Shown: positions 12,986 through 24,963 of the stretch, piece by piece
Layout: the number at the start of each line of letters is the position of its first letter
Numbering within the stretch: position 1 is the first letter of the stretch
Source of the DNA: Rhyacichthys aspro
Lineage: Eukaryota > Chordata > Actinopteri > Gobiiformes > Rhyacichthyidae
Reading direction: 5' to 3'
Length of the DNA: 64,000 bases
NCBI GenBank assembly: GCA_036850595.1
Contig: CM072148.1
Span: forward strand, 21,694,731-21,758,730
The notes under the pieces: generated by a model
Database searches by the model: none
What the model was told of the DNA's origin: nothing
Seen by the model: only the letters and a program-made list of their open reading frames with translations
Made by a program: the position numbers and the translations under genes

Positions 12986-12993
12986 CTCTATGT

Positions 12994-15260
12994 GATGTCC
13001 CTGGAAGTCCATAATGAGTCTTTTTGTCTACCCCAGGAACTTTGAGTCTTAGACGGGGTACACCCTGGACAATGGACATTTAGTCTAGTAAGTTATGGTG
13101 CATTCATGTGGTCCTCAGGAACTTGGAGTATCCAAGTTAGATAGTCATTCTTTCGACTTCAGTGTGTTCACATGATTTCAGTTGGAAAGTCAGAACATTC
13201 ACACAACAAGGACGATGGACGCAAAGTTAAAAATGAGCTTATGTTATTTAAATGGGTTAATACAGTCAACATATCAAGTATAAGCCTATTAGCAGTGGTT
13301 CAAGAAAAGGAAGCCTTTTGAAAACATAAGAAGTTAACATAACGTATGTTGAAACCTCTAGCATTAAATACCAGACATAAATAAATAATAACTTAAGTTT
13401 TAATTTAGTACATAGTCTAAATAAGCCTATATGGACAAAAAACTAGTTGTACTGTCAAATTATCAAGTTATTAATGTGCAAAACAGTTGGTATTAAATAT
13501 TTTTAAATGACTTACTAAAACTTCTTAAACATTTGCTTTCTTCCACCATATTAGTGATGAAAATATCATCAACATGGAGCCTTGGGCAACTCCGACTCAC
13601 CTGAGTTTCCGAGCTGTTGCTCCGAATTGAGCAGGCGTTCATGTGCATTTTCAACTCAGAAAATGTTTTTCCGAGGTCCAGAGGACCACATGAATGCACC
13701 AATAGTGTGATGTCTACCTTCTCCACAATAGTATTTTCAGGTGGGCTTTTATAGTGTTTATGGAGTGATTTTGCAGGTCATCTTTACATGTTGACAAGTT
13801 GAAACAATAAACATGCGTGATGTCTTGACAAGTCGTCAGTACCTACTGATCCTCTTTATTTCTGCCCAGTCTTTGCCACGTGAGGAGTAATCACAGCCGT
13901 CTGCAGTAATCCCCGAGATACCCCCCAGGCAGATGTCGAAACCAACAGCTGGATAGTAGACTTTTCACAGAGTCAGTGATAATGCACTTACCCATTACTC
14001 CACTGTTTTACTTTAAGGTGCCACTGGATGCAGTTTGTTATGCTCTGTTAGTGGGAGGGCTGTGATTTGACTGACAGGTCAAGAACCAATCACAAAGGTG
14101 ATGTGATCAAATGGTCTGATTGGCTAGGGACACAGCAATTAGTGCTCAGGGTGTAATTTGAAGAAACCAATTAGAGATCAGCCTCAGGTCACCTGTTTGT
14201 CAAAAGTATCATCAGCCTTCATTGACATCCATTACTCCAGCATCACGCAACCAGGAAGTGCACTTTTTTACATCAGAGATTAACCAAAGATTTGTCCATG
14301 TTTGATTATCTTCAACACACACAATTCACGCAAATAAAATAATACAAAAATAATACAATTCAGGAAATGCACAATAGCAGCAGGTGGGTGGATGAAGCTG
14401 TATAATGTTAGACGGAAACAGTACAGTATTTGCCAGCAGTTGATGCAAAAAAGAATTTGGCCACCAGTAAAAGAGTATGCTGTGTGTTGAAAAAATTAAA
14501 AGCACAAATTTCACAGAGCTCTTACCTGTAGTGATACTGTAGGAATACTGTTCTAGAAACTACAAATAAATACTGTACAAAGCAGGTTAAAGATCTAACA
14601 AATCTGTTTTTTCTGCGCCTGCTGCCTGTTGCAAACATTTATTATGTCTTCCTGCCAAAGCTCTGTGATTTCCTTCCTCTTCCCAGGTTTTATTATAATA
14701 TATGTCAAAAAACAATGGATTCTCACAGTCCTTTAATGTCTCAGCTCTGCCTCATCAAAATGGTTATGGCTATTTTAATCTGAACCTATTTTAATAAAGC
14801 CTGTTTTGATTGTATTGGACGAGAAACTGGACTGGCCTGACCTTCATGACTGAAGCCACAACGTGCACATGGATCTCGTGCCTAATCCAGTCTATGCATT
14901 TTAATCAACAAACAGGTAGTGGCTCCTGTCGTGCCACATTTGGACGAGGATTAATGTAAAGAGGTTGGATGTGATAGAGTTGTTTTTTACAGTTATTGTA
15001 GAGACAACCAAAGCTCTGTCTCTGTTTCATGTTGACCACATTATTCTCAATCAAAAAAGATAAACAACACCAAGGGACCTGCAGTTTTTAGCTTCACATG
15101 TATTTGATTCTGTCACCAAAATGTGGTAATAGACGAAATGGGCGAGATGAGAGATATAGCCTTTAAATTATGATATTGAATACCACAGCACTAACTGAAT
15201 AAAAACAAAATACAGCTTTGAAAATGAAGACTGGTTTAATTTGAGCCCGGACACAGTGAA
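12994..15260. other. Intergenic, no gene seen
   Basis: Over 2 kb lacking spliced coding potential or clear repeats, mirrored at about 54,560-56,772. Its ORFs (for example 13,493-13,726) have no splice context or motif. Confidence 0.5.
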
Positions 15261-15276
15261 GTTGGTTACTTCCTCT

Positions 15277-17194
15277 TCAGCTCAAGAGATCTGAGCAGAA
15301 CGTCTGAAAAACACAAGGAAACAATGAAACAGACTACTAACTATTTTAGGATATTGCTATTATGATAAAAAATTGACTTTTCAGATACAACTGATTCAGT
15401 GCTAAGCCAAGAAAAAAACAGAACTCAATCAGGTCTTGGATTTGGACTGTGTAGACTTTCTTTTTAATTTTTTTTCAATGATGCGCACCTGTTGACGAAC
15501 AGTGACGCTCATCGTTCTCTGAGGCTCTGCAGATTTCACTTGGATCACTTTATTTCTTGGGTTGTCTTGATCGTCTTCTTCAAACCTTTCTCCATTTTTC
15601 CATCTTTCTCTGGACCTTGTCTTTAAAGCTGCATGAATAAAATCGATACAACAAAACAGGTATTTAAATTGCTTAATATGGAGTGGAACAGCAGTAGTGG
15701 GTTATCTTATTCATGTAAATTCAATTCAATTTTATTTGTATAGCCCAGGATCACAACAACAATTGCCTCAAAGGGCTTCACAGAACAGAAGCAGTAAATA
15801 TGCAAACAGGTTGAGCAGGACAACATCTCCTGTCCTTAGACCCTCCATCAGGGTGAGGAAAAACTCAAAAACCCAGTCAGGAAAAAGAGAAACCACAGAA
15901 GGAGGGATCCACTCCCAGGACGGACAAACAGTCCATCATAAATGATGGCTGCAGGAAAAAAACAATCATTTAGGATGTAGCACTTAGATTTTACATAATC
16001 AATTTCAACACCAGAGAATGAACAAAATAAATATGAAAAAATAACAGAAATCACATTGCAATGGTAGTGTATTGAAAAAATGCATTTTGAATGGGAGTCA
16101 ATGGCACCAAAAATGCCTGAAGGGACACTATTATTTAGTTTAAAAGGCATATTAAAGACTTCAGAAATCATGAAACATTTAAATTCACCCCAAAATACAA
16201 AACATGGCCAATACTATGCAAAACTAAAATTCAAAAAACACAAAAAACGTCCAGGGACCAGGAGGGTTGACAATTTAGTGTACAAATCACTAAGACACAT
16301 CGACTAAGATGGATCCACCATGTGTCTGGAGCTGAAGCCTCGTACTCTCTGCAGCTGTTTCTACATCATGTTAGCCATGTATGTGTATGTAACCCAACAC
16401 AACACAAATGTCCTTTTAACACCCAAAATTTATGGAAAGTAGGCAAGTCCAGACCAAAGAGTGCAGCAATTTCGCACCTGAAAGCGACAATTAAAATACA
16501 AAAAAATCATACTATTTCTTTAAACAGATTTTTTTTTTTCCCCAATAACAAAATGTCAACTAAGAAATTAAAAATGGTAAAATTTACAAAGAACAGTTCA
16601 GATTTAACAAGAAAGGTTTCTATATTGATTTTTTTGTTTTGTTTTTGCATGAATTGTATCTAAAATTATGACTCAAGCTGGCAGCAACTTTCTTGTCAAT
16701 CAGATATTTTCACCAAACCAATTTGTCTCAATCTTTTCAAGCCTCTGAATCAACTAAAACCTGTCTGTAGTGCAGTGGTGGGAGCTCTCACTCTTGCATT
16801 TATAAGGATAGTAAACTAATCACTCACCTGTTCTTTCTCCTGAAAAGTATCTCTTCCCTCTGTCTTCGGCCAAGGCCGGGCACCAGTTGTTTACTGATGT
16901 CTTGGCCTCTATCACTTGGAGACTTAAAGCTCTTGGTTTCACTTGCTCTTTTTCCTCTACGTCCCTCATCAGACTCTCTGCTCTTTCCACAGCGGTCAGT
17001 GGCTCACACGTTACATCTTCCTTAATCATTGCTGCTTGATGTGAAAGCTCCACATTGTAGAGTTTGGCAGGTTTGATGTCTTTTGTGTTGGATTTTACTG
17101 AGGCTCCAGCTCCACGGTTCACTTTGTGTCTGCTCCAGAGAAGAACATCTTGAAGAGAAGTCTTTCGAACAGGGAAGAGGTGACTGATCTCCAT
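15277..17194 (-). CDS. Unrecognised three-exon gene, left copy with shifted C-terminus
   Basis: Exons 17194-16828, 15628-15489 and 15303-15277 give 177 residues, with no signal peptide or membrane span. The protein is hydrophilic and basic/acidic mixed. It starts MEISHLFPVRKTSLQDVLLW and has no motif I recognise. In this copy exon 2 is 140 bp against 141 bp in the mirror copy (54,190-54,330), because one base is missing near 15,510. Exon 3 is therefore read in another frame and ends in FCSDLLS instead of the mirror copy's DVLLRSLEMKRK. Which version is ancestral is not proven; the longer right copy is the better candidate. A polypyrimidine-AG lies just upstream of the ATG, so a 5' noncoding exon is likely. 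A MITE sits 72 bp upstream of the ATG. Confidence 0.65.
15719..15955. repeat. Dispersed fish repeat, largely missing in the other arm
   Basis: Begins TTCAATTCAATTTTATTTG followed by TATAGCCC, a signature I know from very abundant teleost repeats. It lies in intron 1 of the unknown gene. The right arm keeps only about 40 bases of this end (about 54,065-54,103) next to unrelated sequence, which looks like an internal deletion. The repeat family name is uncertain. Confidence 0.65.
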
Positions 17195-17266
17195 GTTTTA
17201 CCTGTAAGAGCTACACAGTGTGGGAAAGGGTCAGCCCTAATCATCCTGTTGCTCGTCATGAAACTA

Positions 17267-17853
17267 CCGTATTTTCCGGACTATAAGCCGCTACTTTTTT
17301 CCCACGCTTTGAACCATGCGGCTTATACAGAGATGCGGCTTTTCTATGAATTTTTCTCCAGCCCTCAGGGGGGCGCTCTAGCAGGAAGTGCAAAAACGAG
17401 ACAGTACAAACAAGAAAGCACCAGTTTTTATTCTTAGCACATGCAACCCAAGACGCACAACAGCAAAATACGGTAATATTTTTACACCCTCACCCCCTCA
17501 TAATGGAAAACAAATGAAGTGACAGTGGTTTGGTGTTCAGTAGTTTCAGTTCGCAGGAGGAAGAAAAATAAAGCAACTTGGTTTTAGTGCACAGGAGGAA
17601 GATGAATAAAACCATCAATGACTTTTCTGTTTGTTTGTTTGTTTGATCAGCACTTTTACTGCCGTGTTACAGGCACTGTTCGGAAACAATCAGTTCAGGT
17701 AACACTTATGGTACAAAATCTTTCTATGTAAATATCTTATTTCTCAGCGGCTCATAGTCCGGTGCGGCTTGTATGTGACAAAATATATATTTCTTTTAAA
17801 TTTTAGTGGGTGCGGCTTATATTTAGGTGCGCTCTATAGTCCGGAAAATACGA
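17267..17853. mobile_element. MITE with TA target site (left copy)
   Basis: A 587-bp element with near-perfect terminal inverted repeats, CGTATTTTCCGGACTATA at both ends (first base C or T before it), flanked by TA dinucleotides (17,265-17,266 and 17,854-17,855). The interior has repeated GCGGCTTATA words and no transposase. TA target and ends fit a Tc1/mariner-like non-autonomous element. It is immediately upstream of the unknown gene. Confidence 0.85.
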
Positions 17854-17855
17854 TA

Positions 17856-19122
17856 CATAAATTCCACTTCTGTTACACGTAAACTCATATTAAACTCTGA
17901 TACTTACAAAATGGACGAAGAGTGTCTGAGCAGGTCTCCGTTGTCAAAACATCTCACTGATTCCATTGTGATCTTTTAAATTGAACATGGTGGCAGAGCG
18001 GAAAGTGCTCCTGCCCTTGAGCACAGACCTGCAGCATTTGGAGCTTTGTGAGAGCAATAAAACCTCATCCTGATGCAGCATTTGTGTGGTCAACTTTGGA
18101 TAAACTTCCTTCTAAGTTGAAGGACTGACATGAATGCCTGCTCAAATTCGAACTTGTATAATGAGTCCTTATCATGGAGCAAAATGCCAGTGTCATTAAA
18201 AGCAGAACACTGAGGCACCAAAAGGTAAAGTGTTTGTGTAAATTGTCATGTTAGATTCAGAAAAAACTCATGTGGCTATGGACATCACGCAACAGGTGAT
18301 TATGTACCTGTAAATAGCTGAATATCCATATTTACTGAGGTGTCTTTCTAACTTTTTACCTCATTTTGAAATGTTGTAGTACTCAACAGTCCACAAAAAA
18401 ACTTACTGTATGTCGTTTCTTACGTACTCTTAAGATTTTGATTTACTGCTCCCTTGTACTGTATCTATTACTGGTTCTGGACTTGACTTTCTTGACCTAC
18501 CATAGTCTTGTTCTTGACTCGGTCTCAATAACCTGGTCTTGTCATGGACTTGATACTCTCTGGTCTCGGTCAGGACAGACTTGAATACTTTCTCCTTTTC
18601 AGTGAACTGTCTGGGCTCTGTCTCATGAGCCACAAACCTTAATGTAACTAAGTGTAATAATTTAGGAGGCACTGGACTGCACCTTGAAGACAATATCACT
18701 TAATACTCAACTACAGCCACATAGAGTTTAACCATTAGCGAATTGAGAAATTAGAAGAAGAAAGGATAAATGTGGCTCTGTATGTTTGGCTGCAAATAAA
18801 ATTTCCATTCTTTCCATTGTTATTTTGAGGGTGTTATTCACTACTGTTTGGATCAGTGCAGTCATGCCATTTTGTTCAATGCACCTTTATAATTGTCTTT
18901 GTATTACGATGTATTACCAGTCCATTACCTCTTACACACAGCAAATAAATAGAAACATTCTTAATATTTAAAATGTTTATTGATAAGATAGTTGGTTTGT
19001 GTCCTGCTCAGAGGCTATTGTATCAGACCTGTAAAAGAAAAGAATATAAGGATAATGTGCATTTGCGAGTAATATTTTGTGTGTTTATTGTACTTAACTT
19101 TGTCTTGGTTTCTGGTTCCTAG
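17856..19122. other. Intergenic with degenerate GGTCTTG-type repeat
   Basis: From about 18,465 to 18,575 the sequence is made of decayed CTTGACTYGGTCTYG-like words, also seen at 29,070-29,365. Two segments, 18,272-18,464 (193 bp) and 18,739-18,982 (244 bp), are absent from the mirror region with clean junctions. Together with the 23-bp MITE length difference they account exactly for the 414-base coordinate drift between smim28 exon 1 and the unknown gene. Confidence 0.7.
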
Positions 19123-19211
19123 GTGTTCCGGCTAAAAGTGTCCTTGGGGAGCCGGAGCATCTTAAGAAGGTTCCAGAAGGGTCTATTCTCAATGTGAAAG
19201 AAGGGTGTTAG
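19123..19211 (+). other. Possible orphan terminal exon
   Basis: After a good acceptor (TTTCTGGTTCCTAG), a phase-1 frame runs VPAKSVLGEPEHLKK then VPEGSILNVKEGC and stops at TAG. The mirror copy at 51,259-51,347 has the same length and frame, one L-to-P change and W instead of the last C. It looks like a last exon, but no upstream exon on this strand was found and the product is not recognised. Confidence 0.3.
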
Positions 19212-20077
19212 GAGTTTTAATGTTGTGCTATAGTCTACTTTTTTGGGTAACCAGTAACACTGCTAAATTAATAAAGATACTTTTGTAGTTACTTATTGGA
19301 AATGTATTCTGTCACTGTAGTTGTGTATTGTGAATAGATTTTACATAGAGAATTACTTACCTGTACTTCCCTGTACTAATTGAAGGGGTTCCCTTCAAAA
19401 GGCTGCTTTTTAAACTTTTTGTCCTCGTCTGTTAATGTCATTTTTTTCTGGTGAATAAATCCACTTTTGGGTCTGCACAAAAAAAAACTGTGCTTCCGTC
19501 CTACTCTGTTCCTGCTGACTGACAAAGATTACATTCTTTTTGAAAAGCCAATTAAAGAATCACTCAGAATTATAAACATTTGTATTTATTTGAAACAGAT
19601 GCTTGTACTCAAAGACAGTGAGACTCAACACGTGTCAATCAACGTTTACAGGATCAGCTCTCACAACCTTTTGTAGAAACAGATGTGTGTCCCTGTTTTG
19701 CTCGATCGAGGTCCACGTGCCGTACAGCCACACCTTTTTCTGTCGCCCAGCTGTACTCCACTCACACACCATGTAGGGCAGCTGTGGGGCTTTAAATCCC
19801 AGCGCTGGCCTGAATCCTGAGGCTCTGCTGCATGTAATGCCATGTGAGCAGCTGCTTAGCCCCTCCCCCAACCTCTGCAGCATCCCATCACTCCCGTCAC
19901 ACTCTTTTTAATCACGCATCATTGGGTGGTCTAGTTTTTAAACAATTGTTTTGTTTTTTTTTCCTCTACTTTTGGACTGTTTTTAAGTTGCGGTGTTCTT
20001 TCGTCAGTTATAAATTGAGAGTTCACTTGTTGCTCGATACAACTTGTTGGTACCGTCTTAACTTAAACCTGAAAACG

Positions 20078-21650
20078 ATGAGGGCTCTACTGGACAGCAG
20101 CTGGATGAGGTTTGGACCGGCCGGGAGAGAGTACGACTGGCCCACAGGCGCTCCTTTAACTCAGGAGAAACAGGTGCGTGCCAAAACTACTTGTGCATTA
20201 CTTTTCCTTCGTTTTAAAAAGGAGAAGTGTTATTTAGGTCTTTACTCAAACAGAACTGTGGAACAACAAACAGAGAATCCATTTTCTCTAATCTATCCAC
20301 TTTTATTCAATGGTCAGAGAGAACTTCCTTAATAGTCTGTGTTAAGAGTCTATGCAACCAAGCCAGTGCTTATTATCAACAGCTTTTAAACAGCTTCATG
20401 AATTAAAACATTGCATTTATCATCTACACTGCATTAAAAACAAGCGGAAAAAATTAAAAAGTTAATTACTAGAACACCTCTACCAATTTAGCTGTGAATA
20501 AAACAAAAACAGTCTGTTTACTGCAGCAGTACACGACTGTACTTACGACCTCTGACCTGAGTTGTCCTGAACCACTGAGTAAAAATAAGGCTAAACGTCC
20601 ATATGTCTGTAGAGTCAAATCCAGTTCTGTTCTGCTTCTTCTGTGTTTGAACCCACATTGCTAACAGACTAATTGAGGAGTCCTGTCTTAACACTCAATG
20701 ACAGGAATAGATATCACTAATTACTCAATACTTTTCGCCAAATATCTCCAGCTTTACTCTTTAGCCTTTTCTGGCTCTCATTACTGCAGGGGTCAAACCA
20801 GTCATTTAAGTTCAGGGGGTATACACAGCCCATTTGGCCAGAACCAGGAAAATAATTGTGTAATAACTTAATAATAATAAACAACTCAATTTTTTCCCAT
20901 ATTTTAATGTATTTATTATAATGTCAGTGCCTTGGGAAAAAAACAAAAAAAAAAAAAACCAAAAACCCCCAGCCATTTAAATTTTTTAAAAATCACCCAC
21001 ACTATGGTTTTGATGCTAATGCTATTTTTCTATCCATAAGGTATAGCTATCCTTCTGAATCAATCTTGATGCATCACTGAGCTCTCAGAGGGTGTACTGT
21101 GGTCTTGACTACATTAGTTTGGAAACAGTTGAGAAATACATTATATTTAAACCAAAAACAAACGTCAATATGTTTTATTATATTGTCCAGCCTGAGTTTA
21201 CTTTAACTGTTTCTGTTTGTTTTTCAGGGGAACAACTGGGACGAGCTGGACCTGGGACCGGATCATAAGTTGGAGCTGGTGGTCTACGTGGTCCTGCCGG
21301 TCTGTTCGGTCTTGGTCTTGGCATTTCTGGCTGGACTCATTTACCGTCGGTGTTCCGGCACCAAACTGAGCCTGGCCAATGTCATCGCCCTGGACTTGGA
21401 GGACGCAGAGAGCAGCGCCGAAATCCTGTCGTCTTTGACCCGAAATGTGGAGCGCCACACAAGCACCAGCTCGGATGGATCGGACGGGGTCTTCGTCATG
21501 GTCTACCTCCCGCCGCCATACGAGGAGACACTCACAAAAATCACCAGAGCTGCCAGCCTGTCCAGCTCCAAAGACACAGAGTCAATAAAGATAGAGGATC
21601 TGGAGGCACGGCTGTGTCCCGACGTGAAGCCTGGGGGACATTTTCTGTGA
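20078..21650 (+). CDS. smim28: SMIM28-like small single-pass membrane protein (left copy)
   Basis: Two coding exons, 20078-20173 and 21228-21650 (phase 0, GT-AG), give 172 residues. The N-terminus MRALLDSSWMRFGPAGREY with a following aromatic/acidic stretch matches my memory of vertebrate SMIM28, which lies on human 6q23.3 in the same general region as IFNGR1. One membrane span is at about residues 49-71, followed by YRRC. The cytoplasmic part is serine-rich and contains a PPPY motif (127-130) followed by EE, a ligand for WW domains of NEDD4-type ubiquitin ligases. The function is unknown. The upstream in-frame methionine at 19,844 would add an unlikely leader. An AATAAA lies at 21,774-21,779. 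The protein is identical in the other arm. Confidence 0.75.
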
Positions 21651-21779
21651 CTGGATTAAAGTGTGGGAAAAGACAAAAGCTTGACAGTTTAAACAAGAGC
21701 CACTCTGCAAATACATAAAGAATTTAACAAACTCTGGTGTCAGGCCCGACGACAAAGAGCTTTCTCAGAAAAGAATAAA

Positions 21780-23395
21780 AATGATCAAACAGCAAGTCTT
21801 TCCAAATGTGTGAAGTTTGGTCTGGTTTTAATGGACTTTAATGGCATTTGAAGGGTGTAAAACACTTTCTTAAACCACAATAAATAATAATTGTTGTGAC
21901 TGGCTAATATATAGTGACATGATCAGTCCTTTTTGTTAGAAGCAAAAACAAAGTGGAGAGAATGACTGGACACTGATTGGACAGTAAATGCGAATTTCAC
22001 TTTTATTTTATTGTTGATTCTGTTGGATTTAAAGAAAATCAATAAAGTAATTGTTAATTCAGCCGGCCTTTCTCATTCTTGCAACAATAATAGTTCCTAT
22101 TTAGTGACACATTGTATGTATGTAGCATTTTTTTTTAAGCAACACACTGTCTGGCTGTCTCCGAAACCACATCCAAATCATTGTAAGTGCACTATTTATT
22201 ATTTATTTATATTAACCCTTGTGGATCTCTACAATTTACTACCCTCCGGGGACACTCAAGCCAAAATGTACATGCACAGAAAAAAGGCTAGAATATTTTT
22301 TTAAATAATAAATCATTGCTGGCGAGTCTTTGATATGTCAAAAAGTAGCAACACTGATTTCCGTTCAGTGAAATCAATGTTGTTCTTGCTTTGCCGTATT
22401 GACACAGAAATGTATGCAGAAGAAAAGCTGAAAAAAATAGAAATATATGTGTATTTTACATGTCCATTTTTTGCTCAAGCGTCCCCAGTGGGAGCAAAAA
22501 GGGTCAGTAGTGTATAACAGACATGTTAGAGTCACTGACATTAGATTAAAAAAATATGTCTTGCAGAGATTCATGTCATAAGCTGTAACAGAGCCATAAT
22601 GATCACCAGATCAAAAAGAAAATTATAAAATTGTGCAAAAGTGTCATTAAGAGTCACAGTAGTGTAAAATTGCAAATGCTACCTTCCCTATGTGAATATA
22701 GTTGCTTTCTTAAAAGGAGGGTTGTAATAATCCAGTCATGATGAGACATTTACTTATTTAATTAATTTGAGAAAATGGGGGAGTCATTTCCCCTCTGCTT
22801 AACTTACTCTCTCTAAAGTTGATAGGCTTTGACACACAGCTGTAAATAGGTGTCAAATTGTGGAACATCTCCCCCACTAACACCAACACAGGCCATTCAC
22901 CTGCTTAACAAGACTGATACTGCCTCCAGCCTCTCATTGGGTTTGGTTAAACCACTCCCTGTCATGGATATCAACTCCTCTCACAGACCAGTCTACTTTC
23001 AAATGGACAAAGTCCCTTGGATGAGGGACAAAGCTAAATTACCTCCAGATGCCTTCTTTTCAACCTTTTAGCATTATGACTACCTGGATGACAAGAACCT
23101 ACACAGACATTACCTCGATCTCTAATCACATCTACAACATTAAAACTGGAAGGAGTTAGGGTTACACTTCTGACCTTTATTGTTATTTTTTATTGTTAGA
23201 AGTTGATAATATTTATAGTATATAGAGATGTGCTTGTTCAGATTCTAGGAAACACACTGAACTTAGGGACAGAATTATGAATCAATACACAGTGATGATT
23301 ATACAAAGAAACATCTAGCAGTAAGGTAAGTATGCTGGCTCTTTTTAGATATAGACGTGAGGGACACCACAAATAAATTAATCATTATCAACTAT
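21780..23395. other. Intergenic, includes a foldback repeat
   Basis: No spliced gene seen between smim28 and gene C, which converge here. ORFs such as 22,850-23,071 recur in the mirror arm without splice context. A foldback repeat is listed separately. Confidence 0.5.
22247..22487. repeat. Foldback/MITE-like inverted repeat (left copy)
   Basis: Imperfect inverted repeats of about 28 bases at 22,247-22,274 (CGGGGACACTCAAGCC start) and 22,459-22,487 (CTCAAGCGTCCCC end) are separated by about 185 bases. TTAACCC occurs at 22,213, as in piggyBac-like ends, but no second TTAA boundary was found. It is probably an old MITE relic. Confidence 0.4.
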
Positions 23396-23457
23396 TTTAT
23401 TTTTTCTTTTGAATAAAAATCTGGTGGTAAAATCCTTTCAGGGAGAGTTGCATCAGT

Positions 23458-24963
23458 TTAGTTGCATTCAGCCAGGTTTCCACTTTGCATATGGCAGTAT
23501 GGAGTAAACAGCTGTGTGATTCTGCAAAAGAAGACAAAACAGACATTATCATCATCATACTCATCATCATCATCATCATCGTTCTAAAGTATATTCAAAT
23601 GACAAGTCTAGTGTTAAACCTTACATCTGTTGGAGCACGGGAGAGGCACCGGTCGGGTCAGAGCTGTGGAATCATTAGGACAAAAACAACAGATTTAATG
23701 ACACCGGTTCAGTAACAGAGCTGGTATTTACAGATGTTCCTGAACATATTCTTCTGTCCTACACATGTTGTGTTCAACTATACTCTAAAACATATTACAC
23801 AATGCCCGTTTAAAGGATCTCATTTGAATCTGAGACAAAAAACTCACAGGAACTCATTCTTGATGAGCTCCAAACACTGAATGTCGTCAGCAATGTCATC
23901 ATCGAGAAAGTCTGACGAGGAAAAGAAAAAAAACAAAAACAAAGACAGTTTAATTAAAAAAAGAAACAAACAAAACATGAACAAACAAACATAACTTACT
24001 GCTGCAGCTCGTCCCACATAAGCTTAATTTTGGATTTTGTCCGTCGCAGAAATGGTGGCTGAACTGGAAAATGCCATAAGTCGTCCACTGCTCATTTCCC
24101 ACAGTCATGGCACTTTCCACACTGGTGTCGAAGTTTGAGGTTTGGGACACATGGCAAATAACTGGAGAGAAGGAAGACAGTATTTGGATTTGGATTAATA
24201 TTGTCCACAGTCTCGGTCAACTAAAATTGTATTGGTGAAACAGTCAAATTCAGCTGCTTTTAGCGGAGTTCTTAAGTTGGCTTCACGGTGAATGCACCAC
24301 AGTTCACACAGAGATGTGACTGACATGAAACTGCTTTAATGAACAAGATGGTGTGGATACAGATAAGTTGTTGTGCCTGTTGCCATGGTCACATCAATGT
24401 TTAAATGTTGTTTGCGTGCCTTGTCTTTCTGTGAGACAATTTTCTTCAACTATCTTCTGTCATTGACTTTGTCATTGACATTGTGTTTGCTCTTTTTCTG
24501 TTTGGCCTTGCTCTGATCGTCACAAAAGTTACATAGACGTGTTTAGGAACTGTCCCATCTCTTCTATTTAACAGCTTTGGACCCTTGTGCACTTAATGGC
24601 CTTCGTGCACTTTCAACAAATGCACTTTGAGAAGCAGCTTTGGGCGTAATGTGAGCATTGAGACAAGGCAAATTGTGGGAAGAAAATTGCAAAAAATTAA
24701 TTTGAAATGTTGACTCTACCCTCTTCATTTACTTATAACAGTAGTGTTATTATAGTATAACAGCCTACATTGTATCTTGTAACTTCCTAAATAAAATAAA
24801 TCTATAAATAAATAAATCTCTGCTTACTCTTCTCCAAAGTAACTTCTCCAGGGTTCTGAAGATGATTCAGCAGTTCCTGCTTCAGCTCACATTTGTTGAA
24901 TATTCTGCTCTCCACCAAACAGCCGACCAGCGCGACCAGGACCAACACGGTGAGCTGCTTCAT
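23458..24963 (-). CDS. Gene C: catalytically dead lysozyme/alpha-lactalbumin-like secreted protein (left copy)
   Basis: Five coding exons, 24963-24828, 24161-24000, 23911-23848, 23663-23625 and 23521-23458, give 154 residues. The signal peptide is about 1-19 (MKQLTVLVLVALVGCLVES). All eight lysozyme cysteines are present (25, 48, 84, 94, 98, 112, 143, 153). The core QWTTYGIFQFSHHFC is typical of the fold. The lysozyme acids equivalent to E35 and D52 are T53 and T73, so no muramidase activity is expected. FLDDDIADDI (101-110) matches the alpha-lactalbumin calcium loop. Exon 4 is a 39-bp symmetric phase-2 exon (13 residues, SDPTGASPVLQQ region) between the third and last cysteine-bearing exons; standard C-type genes have four exons. 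Reading on past its GTAAGG donor gives an early stop that would lose the last two cysteines. AATAAA at 23,396-23,401. The protein is the same in the right copy. Confidence 0.85.

Noticed and set aside
19844..20077. N-terminal extension of the smim28-like protein
   Set aside because: In frame upstream, but the extension is not signal-like or domain-like, and the start at 20,078 gives the conserved SMIM28-type N-terminus.
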